Shown here piece by piece: positions 1 to 5,591 of a stretch of 6,350 nt of DNA. Where the stretch lies: assembly GCA_025963815.1 (NCBI GenBank), contig JAOQAA010000197.1, forward strand, positions 1 to 6,350, given 5' to 3'. The notes under the pieces are model-generated. The model saw only the letters and a program-made list of their open reading frames with translations. It did not search any database and was not told where the DNA came from. Each line of letters begins with the position of its first letter. Within the stretch, counting starts at the first letter, position 1. The translations under genes were made by a program, and so were the position numbers. This DNA is from Capsulimonas sp. GTDB taxonomy: Bacteria; Armatimonadota; Armatimonadia; Armatimonadales; Capsulimonadaceae.

Positions 1-600
1 CACCACATAGTCGCTCGCTTCCAGCAGACGGTTCAGACCGTCTTCGCCGGTCAAAACTTCGTCGATATTCGCGACGGGTTCGGGCTTGCGGCGCAGGCCG
101 ATGGTATTCATTCCAAACGCCTTCGCGCGGGAGGCAACCCCCTGCCCGATCGGCCCCAGTCCGATAATCCCCACGGTCGCGCCATACAGTTCATCTTGGA
201 TCTCGGACTTCCAGACATGCTGGCGCTGGCTCTCCATCAGCTGCGGCATGCGGCGCGCGACGAGAAGTATCCAGGCCATCACGAACTCGGAGATCGCGAT
301 CTCGAACGCCGGTCCGGAATCGGTCAGCACCAGACCCGGCTTGTCGCGCACGCCGACGGGGCGCAGTACATGATCGACTCCTGCGCTCGCCGTGTGCAGC
401 CAGCGCACCTTCGGCCCATCGGCGACGATCTGTCCGAAGCGATTTCCCTCAACCCAGCGCAGCACGCCCACCGCTTCGTCCAGCCCTTCGACATGGGTCT
501 CAGCGTCCTCAGAATAGGGGTGCAGCGTGACATTCGGAGCGAGGCGCCGAGCCTCCGGGAGCAGCCGTCCATACAGCATTTCCGGCACAAGAACGATCAT
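1..600 (-). CDS. D-isomer-specific 2-hydroxyacid dehydrogenase, N-terminal 200 residues (3' end outside window)
   Basis: This is an NAD(P)-dependent oxidoreductase of the family that interconverts 2-oxoacids and D-2-hydroxyacids (glyoxylate/hydroxypyruvate reductases, phosphoglycerate dehydrogenase); it is probably cytosolic. The reading frame is open from the ATG at 600 to the window edge. Family features visible are HTASAGVDH at residues 69-77, the helix leading to LLVARRMP at 112-119, and the Rossmann loop GLGPIG at 147-152. Two arginines (R170-R171) follow the second strand, where NAD-preferring members usually have an acidic residue, so NADP(H) preference is an inference. The catalytic Arg, Glu and His of the family would lie beyond the window and cannot be checked. 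The start is well supported: AAAAGGAG at 606-613 lies 5 nt upstream. The exact substrate cannot be told. It is transcribed away from the gene at 871, from the consensus promoter at 724-753. Confidence 0.95.
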   Translation of the reverse strand, partial: MIVLVPEMLYGRLLPEARRLAPNVTLHPYSEDAETHVEGLDEAVGVLRWVEGNRFGQIVADGPKVRWLHTASAGVDHVLRPVGVRDKPGLVLTDSGPAFEIAISEFVMAWILLVARRMPQLMESQRQHVWKSEIQDELYGATVGIIGLGPIGQGVASRAKAFGMNTIGLRRKPEPVANIDEVLTGEDGLNRLLEASDYVV

Positions 601-605
601 CGAGT

Positions 606-613
606 CTCCTTTT
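606..613 (-). promoter_or_regulatory. Shine-Dalgarno site of the dehydrogenase gene
   Basis: On the minus strand this reads AAAAGGAG, 5 nt before the ATG at 600. It fixes the start codon of the dehydrogenase, whose frame has no usable signal at any other nearby start. Confidence 0.85.
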
Positions 614-643
614 CAAAATAGCGAAGGCCGGCGAACGTCCTGC

Positions 644-664
644 TCAGAACATTCCCCAGCCTCC
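644..664 (-). promoter_or_regulatory. Possible leader minigene (SD + Met-Phe-stop)
   Basis: In the leader of the dehydrogenase, GGAGG (660-664) is followed after 7 nt by ATG TTC TGA (652-644), a two-codon reading frame with textbook SD spacing. It ends 43 nt before the dehydrogenase start and is out of frame with it. Such minigenes can stall ribosomes or change initiation downstream. With only two codons, chance occurrence is a serious alternative. Confidence 0.25.
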
Positions 665-691
665 AGTCGCCCAGTCAGCTTGCCTTTTGTC

Positions 692-713
692 GACTTTCCT
701 TATGGGGAAAGTC
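692..713. promoter_or_regulatory. 22-bp palindrome (operator or 5' mRNA hairpin)
   Basis: GACTTTCC (692-699) and GGAAAGTC (706-713) are perfect 8-bp inverted half-sites around a 6-nt centre. The palindrome begins about 4 nt after the predicted transcript start of the dehydrogenase promoter. It is therefore well placed either as an operator for a dimeric repressor or as a stabilising hairpin at the extreme 5' end of the mRNA. No regulator gene is next to it, so the binding protein is unknown. There is no T-run, so it is not a classical terminator. Confidence 0.55.
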
Positions 714-723
714 TGCTGTCCGA

Positions 724-753
724 ATTATACTGCCCTCTAAGAATTTCTGTCAA
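724..753 (-). promoter_or_regulatory. Sigma70-type consensus promoter for the dehydrogenase gene
   Basis: On the minus strand, TTGACA (748-753) and TATAAT (724-729) are both perfect matches to the -35 and -10 consensus, separated by 18 bp. The predicted transcript start is near 717, giving a leader of about 117 nt before the ATG at 600. Such a strong core promoter suggests either constitutive high expression or control by a repressor, for which the palindrome at 692-713 is a candidate site. Confidence 0.85.
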
Positions 754-782
754 CCAGCCAGATTAGGGCAAATATTATGTGC

Positions 783-811
783 TTGCATGGTAAAAGAAGT
801 AACCGTATAAT
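783..811 (+). promoter_or_regulatory. Candidate promoter for the gene at 871
   Basis: A perfect -10 hexamer TATAAT (806-811) lies 17 bp after TTGCAT (783-788), which matches only the TTG of the -35 consensus. The surrounding sequence is AT-rich. Transcription would begin near 818 and give a leader of about 53 nt. The -35 boxes of this and the divergent dehydrogenase promoter are only about 30 bp apart, so the two could affect each other. Confidence 0.55.
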
Positions 812-870
812 AGATAAAAAAGCAATCATCGATATTTCCGGATCGCCCATACTCCGCTGAGTAGTATATT

Positions 871-1521
871 ATGAACCTTCTCAAACGCCTTCTAGGCAAA
901 CAATCCGTCGACGATGAGCCAATCGCGAGCCAACAGGAATCCTTTGAGTGGTGGCGCAGAGCCGTCGGCGAGGGAACAGGCGTCACTCCTCATTCACTAT
1001 CGGCCTGCGACGAACTGCCCGGAGCATCTGGACCGTTTGGGGAGAGCGCCGACAGCCCGATCCCCGTCAACGGTCCCGAGGGGGAAGTAATTTACCTCAA
1101 CCAGCTGCGCTGTAAAAACGGATGCGGTTTTCTGTGGCATCGCATAGGCTCCAGTACGACTGCGGGGCCGTCCAAGAACCTCGATATCTACGAACTCGTT
1201 GCGCTGGACGCTTCGGAGTGGCGGCGATTATACTTCTCCATGTACCATCCCAGACGTTCGACACTCACGCCGGCCGGACTTCATCTTCGCTCTTGGAAAT
1301 CTCTGTCGGATATTGAGCGAGTGTTCGCAAAATGCACCGGCTTCGGCAGCACTTCCTACGTCGAGAATTTCCCATTCGGCATGCCCGATGCTGCGGCGCG
1401 GGACGACCAACTCAATAGCATCAGTCCGGGAGTTGGAGCAAGCGTGGCGAAACGTGTCCAGGACATATTACGCCAAAGCGAAGGAAAGTGGAGCCGTCCC
1501 CCGAATTTCCCGCCAAGCTGA
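871..1521 (+). CDS. Hypothetical protein, 216 residues, unknown family
   Basis: I do not recognise this protein. It begins with a short basic amphipathic stretch (MNLLKRLLGKQ), followed by a polar, probably flexible region to about residue 70. A more ordered core at 72-170 contains RCKNGCGFLWHRIGS (80-94), DIYELVALD (105-113) and LYFSMYHPRRS (120-130). C81, C85, H90 and H126 could bind a metal, but this is inference. No signal peptide or membrane segment is visible. It is the only rightward gene here, with its own AT-rich promoter region. The start has only a weak SD (TGAG at 858-861, 9 nt upstream), partly inside a small hairpin (TACTC/GAGTA, 850-863), so modest translation is expected. Its stop is 14 bp from the end of the converging nadE gene. 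Length, a plausible composition and the lack of any competing reading support a real gene. Confidence 0.75.
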   Translation: MNLLKRLLGKQSVDDEPIASQQESFEWWRRAVGEGTGVTPHSLSACDELPGASGPFGESADSPIPVNGPEGEVIYLNQLRCKNGCGFLWHRIGSSTTAGPSKNLDIYELVALDASEWRRLYFSMYHPRRSTLTPAGLHLRSWKSLSDIERVFAKCTGFGSTSYVENFPFGMPDAAARDDQLNSISPGVGASVAKRVQDILRQSEGKWSRPPNFPPS

Positions 1522-1535
1522 ATGCCGACAATGTC

Positions 1536-3599
1536 CTAATTCGCGTCCGGAACATTCGCCGCCAGCTCGTCCATCCACACATTCGCCTCGGAGTCGCTCG
1601 GGGCGCGCCAGTCGCCGCGTGGCGACAGTGAGCCGCCGCTGCCGACTTTGGGGCCGTTGGGGATGCACGATCGCTTGAACTGGCTGGTCTTGAAGAACTT
1701 AAACAGGAAGATTCCGAGCCACTTCTTGATCGTCGGCAGGTCGTACTCGTTGCGCTTGGAAAGATCAAAGCCGGCGGGCCAGTCGCCATGGGTCTTGTCG
1801 CCCCAGGCGTGTTGACTAAGAAACGCGACTTTGCTCGGCCGAAATCCGTAGCGCGTCACGTAGTAGATGTTGAAGTCTTGCAGTTCGTAGGGGCCGATCT
1901 TTTGCTCGGTGCTTTGCGCGGGCTTGTCCTTGTTGTCCTCGTCGTGCGGGACGAGTTCGGGGGAGATTTCCGTATCGAGGATCGACTGGAGCGTGTCGCT
2001 CGTTGCGGCGTCGAATTGCTTCGAGCCGATCACCCAGCGCAGCAGATGCTGAATCAGCGTCTTCGGCACGGAAGCATTCACGTTGTAGTGCGACATATGG
2101 TCGCCCACCCCGTAGGTACACCACCCCAGCGCCAGTTCGCTCAGGTCTCCCGTCCCCAGCACGAAGCCGTCGTGGAAGTTCGCCAATCGGAACAGATGCG
2201 AGGTGCGTTCGCCCGCCTGAACGTTCTCGAAGGTGATATCGTAGACCGGTTCGCCGTCAATAAAGGGGTGGCCTAAGTCGCGCAGCATTTGCAGGCACGA
2301 CGGTTTGATGTCGATCTCGTGCGCGGTCGCCCCCAGCGATTCCATCAAGGCGCGCGCGTTCTTCAGCGTGATATCACTGGTCGCGAATCCGGGCATCGTG
2401 AAGGCAAGGATGTTCTTGCGCGGCAGACCCAAACGATCCATCGTGCGGGCGGCGACAATCAGTGCGTGGGTCGAATCCAATCCTCCCGACACGCCGATCA
2501 CGATCTTCTGTAATCCTGTACTTGCCAAACGCTTCATCAGACCATGGACCTGGATGTTGTACGCCTCGTAGCAGCGCTCGTCGCGCACCGCCGGGTCGTT
2601 GGGCACAAACGGGAAGCGCTCGACACTCCGCAGCAGGCCGATCTCACCTTCGGGGATCTGGAACGCGAACTCCACCTGCCGGATTTCTCTGAGTTTCTCT
2701 CGATAATCCCCCGCGGTGTCATGGAAACTGCTCAGCCGCATCCGATCCTGCGCGAGCCGTTCTAAGTCGATGTCCGAGGCGATAATCTGCTCGTCGGCCG
2801 AAAAGCGCGTCGATTCCGCCAGAAGCTCGTTGTTCTCGTAAATCAGCGCATGACCGTCCCAGGCGAGATCCGTCGTCGATTCGCCCGGCCCCGCCGCCGA
2901 GTAAAGATACGCGGCCACGCACCGTCCCGACTGCGACGCGCATAAATCGCGTCGATATTCGGCCTTCCCGATCGTGATGTTGCTCGCGGAAAGATTGGCG
3001 AGAACCGTGGCGCCGGCCAGAGCGCCGAAGGTGCTGGGAGGAACGGGCGTCCAGACATCCTCGCAGATCTCGACATGGATGCCGAAGTCGCGCACGTTCG
3101 ACGCCTGGAACACGATATCGCTCCCAAACGGAACTCGCTGCCCGAGCAGCGTTACTTCCCGCGCGACGGCTTCTCGCGCCGCCGCGAACTGCCGCTTCTC
3201 ATAGAACTCCCGGTAGTTCGGCAGGTACGACTTGGGAACAATCCCCAAGATCGCTCCCCGATAGATCACCACCGCGCAATTAAAAAGCTTGCCTTCAAAG
3301 CGCAATGGCGCGCCCACCAGCAGCACCGGCGTCAGCGTCTTGCTCTCCTCCACGACCTTCCCGACTGCCACAATCGTCGCGTCGAGCAGAGCATCCTGAT
3401 GGAAAAGATCGTCATTTGAGTAGGCCGAGAGTCCCATCTCGGGAAACAACGCCACAGCGGCGTTCAGCTCCGACGCACGCCGAGCGAGCCGGAGGGTGTG
3501 TTCGGCATTATAAACGGGGTCCGCGACGCGGACATTGGGGATGCAAACGGCGGCGCGGATGAAACCGTGGGAATAGATCGAGCGAAATTTGCCTGTCAT
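1536..3599 (-). CDS. nadE: Glutamine-dependent NAD+ synthetase
   Basis: NadE makes the last step of NAD synthesis: nicotinic acid adenine dinucleotide is adenylated by ATP and amidated with ammonia from glutamine. The 687-residue protein has an N-terminal nitrilase-type glutaminase domain (about 10-290) and a C-terminal ATP-PPase synthetase domain (about 340-680). The glutaminase triad is visible as E54 in FPEMGLS, K123 in [12 protein letters not shown] and C179 in EICEDVW. The PP-loop is SGGLDS at 371-376. Other family signatures are [13 protein letters not shown] and the C-terminal [22 protein letters not shown]. From memory it aligns along its whole length with the roughly 680-residue Mycobacterium tuberculosis enzyme, so it looks complete and active. 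The ATG at 3599 lacks an [11 protein letters not shown] at 9-17 matches the usual family N-terminus and supports this start. It is the last gene of the leftward series and converges with the gene at 871. No clear terminator follows. Confidence 0.98.
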   Translation of the reverse strand: MTGKFRSIYSHGFIRAAVCIPNVRVADPVYNAEHTLRLARRASELNAAVALFPEMGLSAYSNDDLFHQDALLDATIVAVGKVVEESKTLTPVLLVGAPLRFEGKLFNCAVVIYRGAILGIVPKSYLPNYREFYEKRQFAAAREAVAREVTLLGQRVPFGSDIVFQASNVRDFGIHVEICEDVWTPVPPSTFGALAGATVLANLSASNITIGKAEYRRDLCASQSGRCVAAYLYSAAGPGESTTDLAWDGHALIYENNELLAESTRFSADEQIIASDIDLERLAQDRMRLSSFHDTAGDYREKLREIRQVEFAFQIPEGEIGLLRSVERFPFVPNDPAVRDERCYEAYNIQVHGLMKRLASTGLQKIVIGVSGGLDSTHALIVAARTMDRLGLPRKNILAFTMPGFATSDITLKNARALMESLGATAHEIDIKPSCLQMLRDLGHPFIDGEPVYDITFENVQAGERTSHLFRLANFHDGFVLGTGDLSELALGWCTYGVGDHMSHYNVNASVPKTLIQHLLRWVIGSKQFDAATSDTLQSILDTEISPELVPHDEDNKDKPAQSTEQKIGPYELQDFNIYYVTRYGFRPSKVAFLSQHAWGDKTHGDWPAGFDLSKRNEYDLPTIKKWLGIFLFKFFKTSQFKRSCIPNGPKVGSGGSLSPRGDWRAPSDSEANVWMDELAANVPDAN

Positions 3600-3605
3600 G
3601 AGGTT

Positions 3606-3611
3606 AGTGTA
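3606..3611 (-). promoter_or_regulatory. -10-like hexamer for a possible leaderless nadE transcript
   Basis: On the minus strand TACACT ends 6 nt before the nadE ATG, so transcription would begin at or next to the A of the start codon. Together with the lack of an SD site, this matches the usual layout of leaderless bacterial genes. No good -35 box is seen at 17 bp. The alternative is simple read-through from upstream genes. Confidence 0.35.
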
Positions 3612-3659
3612 TCCGAACGACGCGAAAATTGCGAGACGCCCGCAGAAAATGTTATAAAA

Positions 3660-3950
3660 TCAGCGCACCGTTGGATCGGAGTTAGGTTGAAATAGGGAGG
3701 GTGAGAGAGAATGTCCGGCTCCACGGCGTTGGCTTGTGCCAGGCCTAGAATAGATCCGCACGTTCAAAGAGAAGATGGTAAGACCTGTCATAATCACCGC
3801 GACGATGATGAACCGAACGACGCGACGAACGGCGATCTGGTCCGGTGTATTCCATCGCGCGTCATGGATCTGATTGAGTTCGATGTCCCTCTGTCTTGGC
3901 GTCGAGGGAGGCCATTGCAACGGGTCCATACCGAGAAAGCCATTCGCCAT
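3660..3950 (-). CDS. Small single-span membrane protein, unknown function
   Basis: I do not recognise this 96-residue protein. An N-terminal polar part (1-40, rich in Pro, Gln, Asp and Arg) is followed by basic residues (VRRVVR, 41-46) and one hydrophobic segment at about 44-64 (FIIVAVIMTGLTIFSL at 47-62). A polar tail with RR and several Ser and Pro residues ends the protein. The RR just before the membrane segment suggests an N-inside orientation by the positive-inside rule, though the tail is also basic. The start chosen is the ATG at 3950, preceded by a good SD (AAAGGAA). A longer reading of the same frame to 4115 would run inside tag and has no support. It lies between tag (70 nt upstream) and nadE (60 nt downstream), all on one strand. 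Short length and no known relatives keep confidence moderate. Confidence 0.6.
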   Translation of the reverse strand: MANGFLGMDPLQWPPSTPRQRDIELNQIHDARWNTPDQIAVRRVVRFIIVAVIMTGLTIFSLNVRIYSRPGTSQRRGAGHSLSPSLFQPNSDPTVR

Positions 3951-3958
3951 TGTGATCG

Positions 3959-3965
3959 TTCCTTT
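3959..3965 (-). promoter_or_regulatory. Shine-Dalgarno site that fixes the start of the small membrane protein
   Basis: On the minus strand AAAGGAA lies 8 nt before the ATG at 3950. It selects this internal ATG over the longer in-frame reading that begins inside tag, and is the main evidence that the short ORF is translated. Confidence 0.6.
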
Positions 3966-4020
3966 CGGTTGCCCACAATATACGAGCCCCCAACACTGGC
4001 GGCGCTTCGATTTCAGATCG

Positions 4021-4593
4021 TTATGAAGCGCCGTCCTTGCGGCAAACGCAGTCGTCCATGTGATCGTCCACCATCCCGACGGCTTCCATGTAAGCGTAGC
4101 AGATCGTGGAACCAACGAACTTGAAGCCTCGCTTCATCAGGTCTTTGCTGAGTGCGTCGGAGGTCGGGGTCTTCGTCGGGAGTTCGGAGGGTAAGGCGTA
4201 GTGGTTGACGATGGGCGCGCCGTCCACGAAGCGCCAGAGGTAGGCGTCGAAGCTGCCGAACTCCTGTTGGACGGCCAGAGTTGCTTTGGCGTTGCCGACA
4301 GTCGCCGCGATCTTGCCGCGATGACGGATCACGCCCGGATCGAGGACGATCTCCTCGATCCGAGCGTCGTCGAATGCGGCAACTTTGGCGATATCGAAAC
4401 CGTCGAACGCCTTCTGATACCCAGCGCGACGGCGCAAGATCGTCGCCCAGCTCAGGCCCGCCTGCGCGCCTTCGAGAGTCAGCATCTCAAAGAGACGAGT
4501 GTCGTCGTGGACGGGAACGCCCCACTCTGTGTCATGGTATTCGATCATCTCCGGGCTTTGAGCCCAGGAGCATCGCGTGACAAGCTCGGTCAT
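4021..4593 (-). CDS. tag: DNA-3-methyladenine glycosylase I
   Basis: Tag removes 3-methyladenine from alkylated DNA, leaving an abasic site for base-excision repair. It is a zinc-containing member of the helix-hairpin-helix glycosylase superfamily. At 190 residues it matches the E. coli enzyme (187). The zinc ligands are visible as C8 and H20 near the N-terminus and H178 and C182 in DDHMDDC near the C-terminus. The base-recognition region LEGAQAGLSW (40-49) includes E41, the counterpart of E. coli Glu38, and W49. Y19 in EYHDTEWGVP also matches. IRHRGKI (89-95) and KRGFKFVGSTICYAYMEA (154-171) are further family signatures. All key residues are present, so it should be active. The start codon overlaps the stop of the upstream gene as ATGA (4590-4593), which implies co-transcription and translational coupling; no strong SD of its own is seen. 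Confidence 0.97.
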   Translation of the reverse strand: MTELVTRCSWAQSPEMIEYHDTEWGVPVHDDTRLFEMLTLEGAQAGLSWATILRRRAGYQKAFDGFDIAKVAAFDDARIEEIVLDPGVIRHRGKIAATVGNAKATLAVQQEFGSFDAYLWRFVDGAPIVNHYALPSELPTKTPTSDALSKDLMKRGFKFVGSTICYAYMEAVGMVDDHMDDCVCRKDGAS

Positions 4594-5357
4594 GGCTTGG
4601 GTTCCACCGGCTCTTCCACGGCTTCCACTTCCTCAATCTCTTCGACCTCTTCGCCGGGCTCCTCTTCTTCGTCCTCTTCCTCATCGACGTCGCCATAGCC
4701 GTCGATCCACTCTCCGGCTTCGGGGCCGTCCATCACATAGTGATAGCCGTCCGGACCGACCCGGTCTTCGAGGCGCAGAAGAATTGCTTCGACATTGTCG
4801 TGCGGTCCAGGGATGAAGAGCGGCTTGCCTTCAGGACCGCCGGACGGAATCTCCGCAGGTGAAGCGTCGGGATCCGCCCCAGCCAGCATTCGGGACGCCA
4901 GCCGATAATCCGAGTTCGGACGGAAGCCGAACTGCGCCGCATACTCCACAGCCGAACGCAGGATCTTGGCGATCAAATTGATATCGGCGGAGACCATTGG
5001 CTGGCTTTCCAGTACGGAGGTCCGCAGGTCGCTGTACGCCGAGTGCGACTCGAACATCTGCACGAATGAGTTCTTGACACCCAGCAGTCCCAGATCGACC
5101 AGATAAATGCCGACAGCGATCCGGCCGTTCGGCCCTTCCCGTGAGACAAGCGCCTGAATGATCTGGCCTTCCTCATCCCACGCTTCGGTCAGATACGTTT
5201 CGAGGATCGGCCACGCGAACGCCGCCTCGATCTGGGACTTGGAATCCAGTCGCGCCGGCTGGTTCTGCGACTGCCGGCGCAGCTGCGCCGCCTTCTCCTT
5301 GCGCTTATTCGACTTCTTTTGCAGCGCCTTCTGACGCTGCGCGGGTGACTGGGCCAT
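4590..5357 (-). CDS. Conserved protein of unknown function with basic N-terminus and acidic C-terminal tail
   Basis: The 255-residue protein has three parts. A very basic, Gln- and Lys-rich start (8-40, KALQKKSNKRKEKAAQLRRQ) is probably helical. The core (about 45-215) contains AWPILETYLTEAW (48-60), VSREGPNGRIAVGIYLVDL (71-89) and LGVKNSF (92-98), then a segment around FGFRPNSDYRLASRMLAG (143-160) and LFIPGPHDN (180-188). The tail (224-255) is dominated by Glu and Asp. From memory, the YLVDL...LGVK core with a later GPxD motif occurs in uncharacterised proteins of several bacterial phyla; I know no function for it. The ATG at 5357 has an SD (GGAG, 5365-5368, 7 nt upstream). The frame stays open to 5480, but that extension is encoded by the inverted repeat and is not credible. 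The gene overlaps tag by 4 nt, so the two are expressed together. The opposite charges of the ends suggest self-association or nucleic-acid contact, as inference only. Confidence 0.88.
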   Translation of the reverse strand: MAQSPAQRQKALQKKSNKRKEKAAQLRRQSQNQPARLDSKSQIEAAFAWPILETYLTEAWDEEGQIIQALVSREGPNGRIAVGIYLVDLGLLGVKNSFVQMFESHSAYSDLRTSVLESQPMVSADINLIAKILRSAVEYAAQFGFRPNSDYRLASRMLAGADPDASPAEIPSGGPEGKPLFIPGPHDNVEAILLRLEDRVGPDGYHYVMDGPEAGEWIDGYGDVDEEEDEEEEPGEEVEEIEEVEAVEEPVEPKP

Positions 5358-5392
5358 GGTGATACTCCGGGTTTCTTGTATACATTGCGCCA

Positions 5393-5550
5393 CCCTTGTC
5401 CTACCCACCCCGGCGCTTCGCGCCACCCCTCCCGCAGCGGGAAGGGCATTCAGGCCGGTATCGCAGGCGACTTCCGTCAAAACAGCTCTAGCAAAACCCT
5501 TCCTGCTGCGGGAGGGGTGGCGCGAAGCGCCGGGGTGGGTAGGACAAGGG
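5393..5550. repeat. Near-perfect 54-bp inverted repeat with 50-bp centre (REP-pair/BIME-like or palindromic mobile unit)
   Basis: The arms 5393-5446 and 5497-5550 are reverse complements at 53 of 54 positions; the only mismatch is 5439 against 5504. The centre is 5447-5496. Each arm holds its own small palindromes: GGCGC-TTC-GCGCC (5412-5424 in the left arm) and TCCCG-CAG-CGGGA (5430-5442). The nested structure resembles two REP elements facing each other, as in BIMEs, or a non-autonomous palindromic insertion. I see no target-site duplication and no ORF of its own. It fills the gap between argS and the next gene, so in the transcript it would fold into a long hairpin that could protect the argS mRNA end, weaken read-through, or end transcription; there is no T-run for a standard terminator. 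Confidence 0.9.
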
Positions 5551-5591
5551 ACCTCCGAAGGCCAGGGTGGGTCATCGGCGGCGCGAATGGC

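Noticed and set aside
324..590. Leftward 88-residue ORF inside the dehydrogenase region
   Set aside because: It is an off-frame reading of the dehydrogenase gene. The frame starting at 600 gives conserved family motifs to the window edge and this one gives none.
1199..1678. Rightward 159-residue ORF across the ends of the 216-residue gene and nadE
   Set aside because: It overlaps two better-supported genes, has no ribosome site, and becomes Arg/Ser-rich where it runs antisense to nadE.
1788..3562. Several rightward and leftward ORFs of 60-160 codons within nadE
   Set aside because: All are shadows of nadE in a GC-rich genome. nadE is recognisable along its full length with catalytic residues intact.
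3951..4115. Longer version of the small membrane protein starting at 4115
   Set aside because: The added part runs through the 3' end of tag in another frame and has no SD. The ATG at 3950 has a good one.
4201..4698. Rightward 165-residue ORF ending in a serine-rich run
   Set aside because: It is the antisense of tag and of the acidic tail of the next gene. The Ser/Thr/Pro run is simply the complement of GAG/GAA-rich codons.
5358..5480. N-terminal extension of the 255-residue protein to an ATG at 5480
   Set aside because: The extra 41 codons are mostly the left arm and part of the centre of the inverted repeat. There is no SD at 5480, whereas the ATG at 5357 has GGAG at the right distance and begins a typical basic N-terminus.
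5393..5550. Inverted repeat as a CRISPR array, tRNA or standard rho-independent terminator
   Set aside because: There are only two copies, in opposite orientation and with no regular spacers. There is no cloverleaf, and no T-run follows the stem on either strand.
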